Origin: Nitrospirota bacterium
GTDB taxonomy: Bacteria; Nitrospirota; UBA9217
Direction: 5' to 3'
Length of the DNA stretch: 64,000 nucleotides
Assembly (NCBI GenBank): GCA_020052615.1
Contig: JAGVOT010000111.1
Coordinates: forward strand, 1-64,000
The notes below the pieces were generated by a model. That model was given only the letters and a program-made list of their open reading frames with translations. It made no database searches and was not told where the DNA came from. The position numbers and the translations under genes are program-made. The stretch's first letter is position 1; each line of letters starts with the position of its first letter. Positions 1 to 10,100 of the stretch are shown one piece after another.

Positions 1-2744
1 ACCCGCGGGTCGAGGCCCGCCCGGCCGTCCTGGTACCGCACGACCCGCTCGTCGCCGAGCACCTGACGGAGCCGGTGGAGCGTGGTCTTGAACGACTGGC
101 GGGCCGCATCGCCCTCGGCCTCGGGCCAGAGCGCTTCCGTCATCTGGGGCTCGCTCAGCTCCTTCCCACCGTGGGCCGCCAGGAGCTTCAGCAGCTCCAG
201 CGGCTTCTTCTGGACCTTGCCGCTGAACCGGACCGGCTTGCCGTCCTTCTCGATGACGAACCTGCCGAGCATCCGGAGCCGACAGGGCCACGGCCACTGC
301 CGGGGGACGGGCTGCGAACGGTCCGGCAACAGTCTGTGTCGCCGGACCAGCTCCCGGACATAGGATGTTTCAATATTCAGTTCGAACGCCTTCGCGCAGA
401 GCCCCTGCATGACCGCCGGGAGCCACCAGTCGAAACTGTAAATCTTCCGGGTGCGGCCAAGCGCGAACGTCCTTCGGAGAGCCGCGCCGCACCTCAGGTC
501 GTCCCCATTCTCCCAGGCCGCGTGCGCCCGTGCAAGATAGTACTTGAATTCGAGCAGGGCGCTGCCGGCGATTTTCAGGAACTGTTTAACTTCCTCGAGC
601 TGCGTCACCGCCCGTTCGCGCTCCCCGCAGAGCAGCAGAACGTGCGCCATGGCGATGCGGTTCAGATTGATGAAAAAATGCGCGCCGGTCCCGCTGATCC
701 GCATGAAGAGGTCTGCCTCATCACGCGCCATGGTCATGTCTCCGCGAAGAGCGGCTGCCCAGGAGGAATTGTAGTGATAATGCGTTACATCGAGCCTTCG
801 TCCCGGATGGACCATCGCATCCATCGCACGCAGATAGGCTTCCGCCCCCCGCTGATCACCCGATGCGAGCGTGTTGTAGACCCCTATGGCGGAGAGCATC
901 AGGTCCCAGAGCCGGACGCCCGAGGACTTCGCGGCGGCAAGGCCTTCCTCGACCGACCGCAGGCTTTGCTCCCGCGCTCCGCTGAACCAGCAGAAATAGG
1001 CCTCGATCGACTTTCCGATCAGCATCGCCGGAGGCGCACCGGCAGGATGCAGCGCGGATCGGCGGACAACATGATGCACCGAGGAAGCCTGTTCAAGATC
1101 GCCCTTCAGGGTGTAAAAGAGGATCAGGTAATTCCCCATCATGAGCCGCGCTCCCCGGTCGATGTCTTCGCGCAAGAGGCTGTTCGCCCGCCGTTCCCAC
1201 TGGGGAAGGGCCGAATGCCAGGGTGAGCGAAGAAAGAGGGCCGCGAAGATGTTCGTTGTTGCGCGAATTTCGATGTCCCTGGAGGGGAAGCGTGCGCCCC
1301 GCTTTTGCATTCTCAGGAACTCGCTGATCCAGCGGTCGAGGGACGTGAGATCGTCCCATGCATACAGATACGACTCGACGATGCCGGACCACGCAAAAAG
1401 CTGTCCTGCCGTGTCATCCTTTTCCCTGAAACGGGCAAAAGCCCGCTCGAACAGCGGCCGCGCTCCGTTCGGATCAGCGGCAAGCCTGCAGCCTCCCTTC
1501 CAGTAAAGCACCCAGGGCTGGTCGGCGGCGATCCGCTCCGGGACAGCGGCGAGCCATTGTTCCAGCAGCTTCGTCCGTCCCTGGGCCGCGAGGACGGGCG
1601 CCTGGCGAAGCGCAAGCGGGATCAGTCGGTCCCACCGCTCCGCTTCGGCGTACAGCGCGGCGGCATCCTCCATCATGCCGCTCTGCTCCATGATCCGCGA
1701 GGCCCGCAGGGAATGGCGGCTGACGACGGCCGCATCGGATCGTTCGCGCAAGCGCTGCAGCAGGAACTCCCGGAAGAGGGGATGATACTGGTAGGTCGTC
1801 TCGTCTCCGGAATGCCGCTCGGTGAAGTAATTTTTCCGGTTCAGGTCCGCGAGGATGCGGCCCGCGTCCCGGTTGCGGCTGATCATCCGGGCCATGCCGA
1901 CGGTCATCCGGGGAAGCAGGGCGCTCGCGAGCAGGAACTGCCGAATCCTGCGCTCCTGCCGGTCGAATATTTCCCCTGCAAAGTAGTCGGCGATCTTCCC
2001 CGCCGGCGCGCGGACGAAGTCGCTCGGCTCCGCTCCCTGCATCCGGGCCGCGCCCAGAAGCACTATGCCCGCGGCCCATCCCCGGGTCCTGGCGTGCATC
2101 TGCCGGTTCTCCTCGCGCGTACAGGGCCGCCTGCCGCTGTGCAGGTTTACAACGCCCCGCGTTTCTTCCAGTGAGAGCCGGAGCTGCTCTTCGCCGATCA
2201 GTTTCATAACGCCGTTCGCCTGCATCCGGGAGAAGGCGGCCGGCGGGTCGAAGCGGCTGATGATGACCGCGGGTATGCCTTCGGGAAGCGCGGACAGGCC
2301 GTTGACGACGACCTCATGGAGCGGCGAGTCGTCAGGGACCTCCTGGTAATTGTCGAAGATGATGATGGACGAAGGCCTGAGCCTGCGGGCAAGAGATTCA
2401 AAATATCTTCGCGTAAAGGCGGGAATGCCGAAGGCGTATTCGGGCGTCAGCAGCGGCAGGGGGTGCTTGTGCCGGGGCGCGGCTTTTTTGACCGCAAGGC
2501 CGAAATAATAGAAGAACGCTGCGGGATCGGCGTCTCCCGCATCCACCTGATACCAGATCGACGGAAGCGTCCGCGCATCGATATAAGCGGCCAGGAGCGT
2601 CGTCTTCCCGGAACCTGCGGGTCCTGAGACCCAGGTGACCGGGTGGGGGCCGCGTGCGTCCAGGACGCGGAACAGCCGCTCCCGTGGCAGGACCCGGGGG
2701 AGGGTGGGATGGGTGATCTTGCTGAGAACGGTTTTCGGCCTCAT
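1..2744 (-). CDS. MalT-like ATP-dependent transcriptional regulator with C-terminal OmpR/SARP-type winged helix (3' end truncated by window edge)
   Basis: Reading the reverse complement from ATG at 2744 gives one open frame to base 1 (MRPKTVLSKITHPTLPRVLPRERLFRVLDARGPHPVTWVSGPAGSGKTTLLAAYI...LRMLGRFVIEKDGKPVRFSGKVQKKPLELLKLLAAHGGKELSEPQMTEALWPEAEGDAARQSFKTTLHRLRQVLGDERVV). Walker A GPAGSGKTT; C-terminal winged-helix-like segment. Absent from the ORF track because no stop lies inside the window. Confidence 0.85.
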   Translation of the reverse strand, partial: MRPKTVLSKITHPTLPRVLPRERLFRVLDARGPHPVTWVSGPAGSGKTTLLAAYIDARTLPSIWYQVDAGDADPAAFFYYFGLAVKKAAPRHKHPLPLLTPEYAFGIPAFTRRYFESLARRLRPSSIIIFDNYQEVPDDSPLHEVVVNGLSALPEGIPAVIISRFDPPAAFSRMQANGVMKLIGEEQLRLSLEETRGVVNLHSGRRPCTREENRQMHARTRGWAAGIVLLGAARMQGAEPSDFVRAPAGKIADYFAGEIFDRQERRIRQFLLASALLPRMTVGMARMISRNRDAGRILADLNRKNYFTERHSGDETTYQYHPLFREFLLQRLRERSDAAVVSRHSLRASRIMEQSGMMEDAAALYAEAERWDRLIPLALRQAPVLAAQGRTKLLEQWLAAVPERIAADQPWVLYWKGGCRLAADPNGARPLFERAFARFREKDDTAGQLFAWSGIVESYLYAWDDLTSLDRWISEFLRMQKRGARFPSRDIEIRATTNIFAALFLRSPWHSALPQWERRANSLLREDIDRGARLMMGNYLILFYTLKGDLEQASSVHHVVRRSALHPAGAPPAMLIGKSIEAYFCWFSGAREQSLRSVEEGLAAAKSSGVRLWDLMLSAIGVYNTLASGDQRGAEAYLRAMDAMVHPGRRLDVTHYHYNSSWAAALRGDMTMARDEADLFMRISGTGAHFFINLNRIAMAHVLLLCGERERAVTQLEEVKQFLKIAGSALLEFKYYLARAHAAWENGDDLRCGAALRRTFALGRTRKIYSFDWWLPAVMQGLCAKAFELNIETSYVRELVRRHRLLPDRSQPVPRQWPWPCRLRMLGRFVIEKDGKPVRFSGKVQKKPLELLKLLAAHGGKELSEPQMTEALWPEAEGDAARQSFKTTLHRLRQVLGDERVVRYQDGRAGLDPR

Positions 2745-2859
2745 GTCCGCTCCGGACTGAAGAACGTCGTACGCGACACGCTGATTTTGACTGATTAGCG
2801 ACGAGGGGAAAAGCGGCGCATCTCCCTGGAGGGCCCGACCGGGCCGCAGCGACGGATCG

Positions 2860-3843
2860 TTATATCTCCAGCATTCTGTCGAGAGCCCGCTTTGCCTTGA
2901 TGCGGACGCCCTCGGGGACCTTGATGACGTACTGCATCTTCTCCATGGCGGCAAGAACACTGTCGAGCTTTGTTCTCTTCATGTTCGGACAGACCATCTC
3001 TTTGGACAGGATGAAGAACTGCTTGTCGGGGCTTTCCTTGCGAAGGCGGTGGAGGATGCCCTCCTCGGTGCCGATGATGAACTCCTTGCGGGTTGACTCC
3101 TTGCAGTACCTGAGCATGCCAGACGTGCTGGTGATGTGATCGGCCAGGTCCTGTATCTCCGGCGGGCACTCGGGGTGGATGACGAGCAGGGCCTGGGGAT
3201 GCTCTTTCTTTGCCCTGTGCACGTCTTCCATGTCGAGATGGGCGTGGTGGACGTTGCAGAAACCGTCCCAGGAGATGATCTTCTTTTTCGTCCGCTTCGC
3301 AGCGTAAGCAGAGAGGTTCCGGTCGGGGATGCAGATGATGGTATCCTCTTTCAGGGACTCCACTACCTTTACGACGTTCGACGAAGTGCAGCAGATGTCG
3401 CTTTCCGCCTTGACCGCGGCGGAGGTGTTCACATAGGCGACAACAGGTGCGCCGGGATATTTCTGCTTCATGTCCCTCAGCGTGAAGGTATCGGAGAATT
3501 CGAAGTGGATGCCGAGCTTGTCCGTGAACAGCTCGCGGCGGGTCTTGCGCGGTCCTTCCACGGTCACCATATCGGCCATTGGACAGCCTGCGGTGATCTC
3601 GGGCAGCAGTACCGTCTTGTCGGGAGAGAGGATCGACGCGCTTTCGGCCATGAAGTGGACGCCGCAGAACACAATGACCTTGAAGTCCGTTCTCGCCGCG
3701 GCGCGGGAGAGCTCGAGGGAGTCGCCGGTGATGTCGGCGATGTCCTGGACCTCCGGACGCTGGTAATTATGGGCCAGGATGATCGCGTTCAGGTCCTTCT
3801 TGAGCTTGACGATGCGCTCGCGGATGACGGTCTGGTCGGTCAT
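2860..3843 (-). CDS. nadA: quinolinate synthase NadA
   Basis: Translation [47 protein letters not shown]...; typical NadA AHNYQ and CP/GC motifs. Track ORF is N-terminally over-extended; start placed at 3843. Confidence 0.93.
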   Translation of the reverse strand: MTDQTVIRERIVKLKKDLNAIILAHNYQRPEVQDIADITGDSLELSRAAARTDFKVIVFCGVHFMAESASILSPDKTVLLPEITAGCPMADMVTVEGPRKTRRELFTDKLGIHFEFSDTFTLRDMKQKYPGAPVVAYVNTSAAVKAESDICCTSSNVVKVVESLKEDTIICIPDRNLSAYAAKRTKKKIISWDGFCNVHHAHLDMEDVHRAKKEHPQALLVIHPECPPEIQDLADHITSTSGMLRYCKESTRKEFIIGTEEGILHRLRKESPDKQFFILSKEMVCPNMKRTKLDSVLAAMEKMQYVIKVPEGVRIKAKRALDRMLEI

Positions 3844-3949
3844 AGGTAAAAGGATAATACCGGTAAGAACCATGGGTGTCAATCCTATTTTGCCCTGTTT
3901 ATGAGGGAATATGGCTTGCGCGGCACTTTCGTTTCGGGTATTGTATGCC

Positions 3950-4855
3950 ATGCAGAACGAAAAGGATAAGAACTTCAAATCGGGCTTCATCGCCATCATC
4001 GGCAGGCCGAACGTGGGCAAATCAACGCTCATGAACTGCCTCCTGGGCGAGAAGATATCGATCATCTCCGACAAGCCCCAGACGACGCGGAACCGGATCC
4101 GGGGGATCCTCACGCTGCCCGAAGCGCAGCTGGTGTTCCTCGATACGCCGGGCATCCACAAACCGCTCCACAAGATGAACGAGATCATGGTGCAGACCGC
4201 CCTCGGGACCTACGGCGAGGTCGATGTGATCATGCTGCTCGTGGAGGCGACCGAACGGCCCGGCGCGGGCGACAAGTTCATCATCGAAACGCTTGCCAGG
4301 ATAAAGACCCCCGTATTCCTCGTCATCAACAAGGTGGACCTCATCGCGAAGGAGCGGCTTCTGCCGCTCATGCAGGAACTGAGCGGCCTCTATCCCTTTG
4401 CCGAGATCATCCCCGTCTCCGCCTTGAAAAAGGACCTCGGGGGCCTCGTGGACGCGCTCCTGAAGCGCATGCCCCAGGGCCCGAAATATTTTCCCGACGA
4501 CCAGCTGACCGATCAGCCCGAGCGCTTCGTCGTCACCGAGATCATCCGCGAAAAGATCTTCGAGCTTACCAAGGAGGAGATCCCGTACTCCACCGCCGTG
4601 GTGATCGAACAGATGAAGGAAGAGCCGAGCCTCACGAGCATCCATGCCATGATCTACGTCGAGCGGGACTCGCAGAAGGGGATCGTCATCGGAAAGAACG
4701 GCGCGCTGCTCAAGGAGATCGGCACGCGGGCGCGGCTGGATGCGGAAAAGCTCCTGGGCGTGAAGGTCTTCCTGCAGCTCTGGGTGAAGGTCAAGAAGGG
4801 CTGGCGGGACGACGACCACATGCTCAGGAACGTCGGGATCATCGAGGAAAAGTAA
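3950..4855 (+). CDS. era: GTPase Era
   Basis: [24 protein letters not shown] and KH-domain [17 protein letters not shown] motifs; start MQNEKDKN at 3950. Confidence 0.95.
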   Translation: MQNEKDKNFKSGFIAIIGRPNVGKSTLMNCLLGEKISIISDKPQTTRNRIRGILTLPEAQLVFLDTPGIHKPLHKMNEIMVQTALGTYGEVDVIMLLVEATERPGAGDKFIIETLARIKTPVFLVINKVDLIAKERLLPLMQELSGLYPFAEIIPVSALKKDLGGLVDALLKRMPQGPKYFPDDQLTDQPERFVVTEIIREKIFELTKEEIPYSTAVVIEQMKEEPSLTSIHAMIYVERDSQKGIVIGKNGALLKEIGTRARLDAEKLLGVKVFLQLWVKVKKGWRDDDHMLRNVGIIEEK

Positions 4856-4999
4856 CCAATTGCGGATTTCGGATTGCGGATTGCGGAGTAGAAACAGCAT
4901 AAGTCGTAAGATGGAAGGTTTATCGTTTCACCCCTTACCCCTTACGCCTAACGGACTTTTATCTATGTTCATCTGTGGTTCCAACAAGGAGTTGTTCTC

Positions 5000-5617
5000 A
5001 TGCACGCACTGATCGACTGGCTGCTCACGACCATCGGCGCCCTTGGCTACCCGGGCATCTTTCTGCTCATGGCCATGGAAAGCTCGGTCATCCCCGTTCC
5101 GAGCGAACTCGTGATGCCGCCGGCCGGCTACCTTGCCCAGCAGGGCCGGATGAACATTTGGTTCGCGATCTTCATGGGCACCACAGGAAGCCTCGTGGGC
5201 GCCTACGCAAATTATTATGCCGCCCATTACCTCGGACGGCCGCTGCTGCTCAAGTACGGCAAATACGTCTGGATCACCGAGGAGAAGTTCGCCAAGGTGG
5301 AGCGGTATTTCAAGGACCACGGCGAGATATCGACCTTCATCGGCAGGCTTCTTCCCGTTGTCCGGCACCTCATCTCGCTTCCCGCCGGGCTTGCAGGAAT
5401 GAACCACGTGAAGTTCACGGTCTACACGCTGGCCGGAGCGGGCATCTGGGTCACGATCCTGACCTGGATCGGCTACTTCATCGGCGCGAATCAGGAACTG
5501 ATCATGCAGTATTCCCATCAGGCGGTCATCGGCGTGGTCATCGTGAGCGCGGTGATCATCGCGTTCTATGTGAGGAACCACAAGAGGAAAAAGGCGGCGG
5601 GCCTGCGGCCGGAATGA
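5000..5617 (+). CDS. DedA family membrane protein
   Basis: MHALIDWLLTTIGALGYPGIFLLMAMESSVIPVPSELVMPPAGYLA..., F-x-GR-x-x-P-x-x-R motif (FIGRLLPVVRHLISLPAG). Confidence 0.9.
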   Translation: MHALIDWLLTTIGALGYPGIFLLMAMESSVIPVPSELVMPPAGYLAQQGRMNIWFAIFMGTTGSLVGAYANYYAAHYLGRPLLLKYGKYVWITEEKFAKVERYFKDHGEISTFIGRLLPVVRHLISLPAGLAGMNHVKFTVYTLAGAGIWVTILTWIGYFIGANQELIMQYSHQAVIGVVIVSAVIIAFYVRNHKRKKAAGLRPE

Positions 5618-5621
5618 AGGA

Positions 5622-6275
5622 ATGAAGAAGAACAAGAAACAACGCGCGTCGGGTCTTTCCCGGCGCTTGCACTTTCCCGAAGACGAAAAGGACCTCGTCT
5701 GGCTGTCTCCGCTGCTCGATGCGTACTCGATCGCGGATACCGGAGTGGCAATAGCGATTCGGGACGCGGAGAAAAAGGAGAAGAAAAAACTGGCCTGCGG
5801 GAAAGGGTGCGGCGCCTGCTGCGTACATCAAAAGGACCTTCCCCTGTACCCCCATGAGATCGTCGGCATCTACTGGTATGTATCGGAAAAGATGACGGGT
5901 CCCCTGCGGGAGTCACTGATGGGCCGGCTGGCATCACGCGACGCGGCTTCAGGCTGCCCGTTCTTGATCGATAATTCCTGTTCCATTCATCCGGTCCGGC
6001 CGGTCGGCTGCAGGCAGTTCAATGTGTTCACGTCGCCCTGCGCACCGGGAGAGGACCCCTACTTCACGAGACGCGACGATGTTCTGCAGCCCATCCCGGC
6101 TTACCTTGACCGTGCTTTTGCCGCGGTCATTCCCTTGTACCCCGGAGTGCGGAAAGAGGACGTGCCGGGGGCGATCAGGATCATTCGCGGCCAGATCATG
6201 AACCTTCTTTCCTACGACTGGTCGAAGCTGGCTGTCCTGATGGAACAAGGCGTTCCTTCCCCCTGTTCGGAGTAG
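5622..6275 (+). CDS. YkgJ family cysteine-cluster protein
   Basis: CGKGCGACC...CPFLIDNSCSIHPVRPVGCRQF cysteine pattern typical of YkgJ/UPF0153 proteins. Confidence 0.75.
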   Translation: MKKNKKQRASGLSRRLHFPEDEKDLVWLSPLLDAYSIADTGVAIAIRDAEKKEKKKLACGKGCGACCVHQKDLPLYPHEIVGIYWYVSEKMTGPLRESLMGRLASRDAASGCPFLIDNSCSIHPVRPVGCRQFNVFTSPCAPGEDPYFTRRDDVLQPIPAYLDRAFAAVIPLYPGVRKEDVPGAIRIIRGQIMNLLSYDWSKLAVLMEQGVPSPCSE

Positions 6276-6505
6276 ACCGGGAACTGACCGGCTGATCGTA
6301 TTACGCACTCCAAAAAGTATTTCCTCAAATTGTACGATGATTTCCCGATTGCCTTAATGTGGCTGACTGCTGTGATCGCGACCTCATAGCCATATTCTAC
6401 CCACTAACCGCGCATACCCCAAAAATACCCCGATTATTTTCTTTATCTTACCGTCGGATTTCTCTATACTTTTGTGTACCTGTCCGCTGTCTCACGCATT
6501 TCCCT

Positions 6506-7159
6506 ATGAAAATTCCAAGCCTTTCGGTTTTGATTGTTGTCAGTATCATCTCCGGCCCTGTTTTGACCGAGGCGGAAGAACGGTCCTTGCCTGCCGAGTG
6601 TTCCTATGAGATGCAGGTCTGGAACGTGAACCTGAGAAGCAGCGCGCAGGCAAAGAAGGTTCGACATCCCTACGACGACCTGACTCCTGTCGAGACAGAT
6701 CGCGATACCGGTTGCACGGTCTGCAGCGAAGATCAGGTTCTCGTGGATATCTCCCCGCTTCAGCCCTTTTTCGTCTGCCATCGTCTGGCACCGCGGGTGC
6801 GCGCCGTTGTCCGGGACCTTCTGCGGTCCGGAAGTTCTCTGCACTCTGTTGTCGGCTATCGCGTAATCAGGTCCCGCGGCCCGGTGGACGAACAGGGAAA
6901 CCGGACGGAATTCAGCAATCATTCCTACGGCACTGCCTTAGACATCAACCCGGAACAGAACGGACTATACGATGACTGCGTCACCTTCGGGCCGCAGTGC
7001 CGGCTGATTCGCGGCGGAGAATGGAAGCTCGGTGTGACGGGTGCACTTGATAAGAACAACCCTATAGTCACCATGTTCAAACAAGCAGGTTTCAAATGGG
7101 GCGGGGAGATCGCCGGCAAGCAGAAAGATTTCATGCATTTTTCATTAACCGGTTACTAG
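6506..7159 (+). CDS. secreted M15-type peptidase (D-Ala-D-Ala/L-Ala-D-Glu peptidase-like)
   Basis: N-terminal signal-like sequence; SNHSYGTALDINPEQN and FKWGGEIAGKQKDFMHFSL match M15 zinc ligand blocks. Confidence 0.75.
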   Translation: MKIPSLSVLIVVSIISGPVLTEAEERSLPAECSYEMQVWNVNLRSSAQAKKVRHPYDDLTPVETDRDTGCTVCSEDQVLVDISPLQPFFVCHRLAPRVRAVVRDLLRSGSSLHSVVGYRVIRSRGPVDEQGNRTEFSNHSYGTALDINPEQNGLYDDCVTFGPQCRLIRGGEWKLGVTGALDKNNPIVTMFKQAGFKWGGEIAGKQKDFMHFSLTGY

Positions 7160-7183
7160 ACAATTATTCGAACCAGGGGGAGG

Positions 7184-10100
7184 TTGAGGTTGAAAATCAT
7201 TAGCGGAATGTTCAAGGGATTGCTCGGCATCTTTTCGAAGCTTTTTGGTTCGTTTTCCTGGTCACCACCGCCGTGGTTCGATTTTCTCAAGCACTTCTCC
7301 TCGAATATCAAATCTCTTGTCTCCCGATTCAGAACCGCTGTTCGCTCGCTCATAAAAAGGCCTCCGGCAATAGGCAGCGAGACCAAGCCTGCCGAAGGAG
7401 AACAGCGCGGTTTCAGCTTCATCCGGCTCGGAAAAATTCTCGCTGTCATATTCGTCATCTTCGGTCTGCTCATGTGGTATGCGTCACATCGCCGCGGGAT
7501 GATCAGGGTCTCCGGCACGACGCCGGAACTGACGAAGATCGAGGACATCCTGAAGCCCGATCCGGTCCGCATCCACTTCAGCGGTTCCGCCGCCCGTCTC
7601 GACCTGATCGGCAAGTCGCTCACCCAGGGCATCTCGATAGCGCCCGCCATCGAGGGCGACTGGACGTGGAGCAGCGACAGGGTCCTCATCTTCCGGCCGA
7701 AAGCGGACTGGCTGCCAGGCACGGAATACACGGTCCGCATGGACAAGTCGCTGTTCCCGGACCATGTCAAGCTTTCATCGCACTCTTACTCCTTTCAGAC
7801 ACCCCGCTTCGCCGCCGATCTGACATATACGGAATTCTATCAGGACCCCGAAGACCCGAAGATAAAGAAGGTCATCGCTACGGTAAAGTTCACGCATCCG
7901 GTGGATGCCGTGGATTTTGAGAAACGCATCCGCCTGAGACGGGCGGACCGGGAAGGGGGCTTTCTGGGCCTGGGCGCGAAAACCGTGCCGTTCACCGTGA
8001 CCTACAATAAATACAAAAGTGAGGCATACATCCAGACCAGGTCCGTGGATATTCCTGAAAAGGACACTTCGATGTCCGTCGCCATCGACTCAGGCATTCG
8101 CGCCGAGCGCGGCGGTCCGGCTACGCCCAAACCCATTGAAAGAGAGCAGTTGATACCGGGTAAATACACGTTGCTCCGGATCGATTCAGTTGAACTTTCC
8201 CTCGTACGCAACGAACGGTACGAGCCAGAACAGGTTTTAGTAGTGAATGCTACAGCGGGGGTGCAGGAAGCGGAGATCATAAAGAACCTTACCGTGGTCG
8301 TTCTGCCGAAGGACCTGCCGCCGGTCCAGAAGCAGGAGGGGAAGAAGGACTATAAGTGGTCCGAATGGTCCGATCCCTCCAAGATCGGTCCGGAGATCCT
8401 GAAATTGTCGTCGCCGGTGAAGCTCAAACCGCTGCCCCGGGACCGGGAATACGCAGAACTCCACAGCTTCAAATTCACGGTGCCTCCGGGAAAATACCTC
8501 TACATAAAAGTGAACAAAGGGATCAAGTCCTTCGGCGGGTACCTTCTCGCCAAGGAGTTCGACGCGATCCAGCGTGTGCCCGATCTTCCGCAGGAACTGG
8601 GCATCATGGCCAGCGGATCGATCCTGAGCCTGCGCGGTGAAAAGCGGCTTTCCGTATTTGCGCGGGACATCGACGCGGTCCGGTTCACGATCGGCCGCGT
8701 CGTTCCCGATGATATCAATCATCTCGTGACCCAGACGCAGGGCGACATCAAGAGCCCGGAATTCCTGAACTACGAGTTCAACGAGGAGAACATCTCAGAG
8801 CACTTCACCGAGGTCCGTGAGTTCGGGCAGAAGGAGCTCGGCAAGGCCCAATATACGACCTTCGATTTCTCCCGCTATCTCAAGACGGAGAAAGAGACGA
8901 ACCGGGGCATGTTCTTCCTGAAAGTGGAAAGCTGGGACCGGGCGGAAAAGAAGACCACCGGGAAGAGGGATAAACGTCTGATCCTGATCACTGACCTGGG
9001 CGTTCTGGTGAAGGACAACGCCGACCAGACCCATGATGTCTTTGTCCAGTCCATCCAGACCGGTCACCCTGTTTCCGGGGCCCGGGTCGACATCCTCGGC
9101 AAGAACGGCGTGTCCGTATTTGGAGCAAATACCGATGCGGAAGGCCGGGCGCAGTTCCCGAAGCTGACCGACTTTACTCACGAAAAAGCGCCCACGGTCT
9201 ATCTTGTGCGAAAGGGAAGTGATATTTCCTTCCTGCCCTATGAACGGAGCGAGCGGAAGCTCAACTTCTCGCGATTCGATATCGGCGGCGTCATGACCGA
9301 AGGGGTCGCGGACCGGCTTGACGCGTACCTCTTCTCGGACCGGGGCATCTACCGGCCGGGAGACGAGTTCCATGTCGGCATCATCGTCAAGTCCGCCAAC
9401 TGGACGAGGGCGCTCGCCGGCATCCCCCTCGAAGTTTCCATCATGGACTCCCGCGGACTGGAGGTGAAGCGCCAGAAGATCAGCCTTACCGCTTCGGGAT
9501 TCGAAGAGGTAAAATATCAGACCGAGGACACCTCTCCCACGGGAAGGTACACGACGAACCTCTATATCGTGAAGGACAGCAAGCGGGGAGCGCTTTTGGG
9601 ATCGGCATCGGTGCGCGTGGAGGAGTTCCTCCCAGATCGCTTGAAAATAACGACGAAGCTCTCGCAGGAACGCAAGGAAGGCTGGGTCGCGCCGGCCGGC
9701 CTTAAGGGCAGGGTCAACCTCATGAACCTTTACGGCACCCCGGCGGTCAATCACCGCATCGCAGCAGAGGTGACGCTTGCGCCGGCTTCGCCGTCCTTCA
9801 GGCAATACCAGGACTATACCTTCTTCGACCCTGCGAAAGCGGAAACAAGCTTTGTCGAACCGCTTTCCGACGCGGTCACGAACGAAAAAGGCGACGCTGA
9901 GATCGACCTCAACCTGGGGCGTTACGACAAGGCCACCTACCGTCTTACCTTCGCGGCTGAAGGCTATGAGCTCGAAGGAGGCCGAAGCGTCGGCTCGACA
10001 AGCACGGTCCTTGTATCGCCGCTCTCCTATCTCGTGGGCTATAAGGCGGATGGGGACCTTACGTACATCCATAAAGGCAGCAGCAGGACTGTGGACCTGA

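Noticed and set aside
75-2174. Plus-strand ORFs 75..1226 and 1305..2174
   Set aside because: The minus strand carries a continuous domain-bearing frame over the whole interval; the plus ORFs are its shadows.
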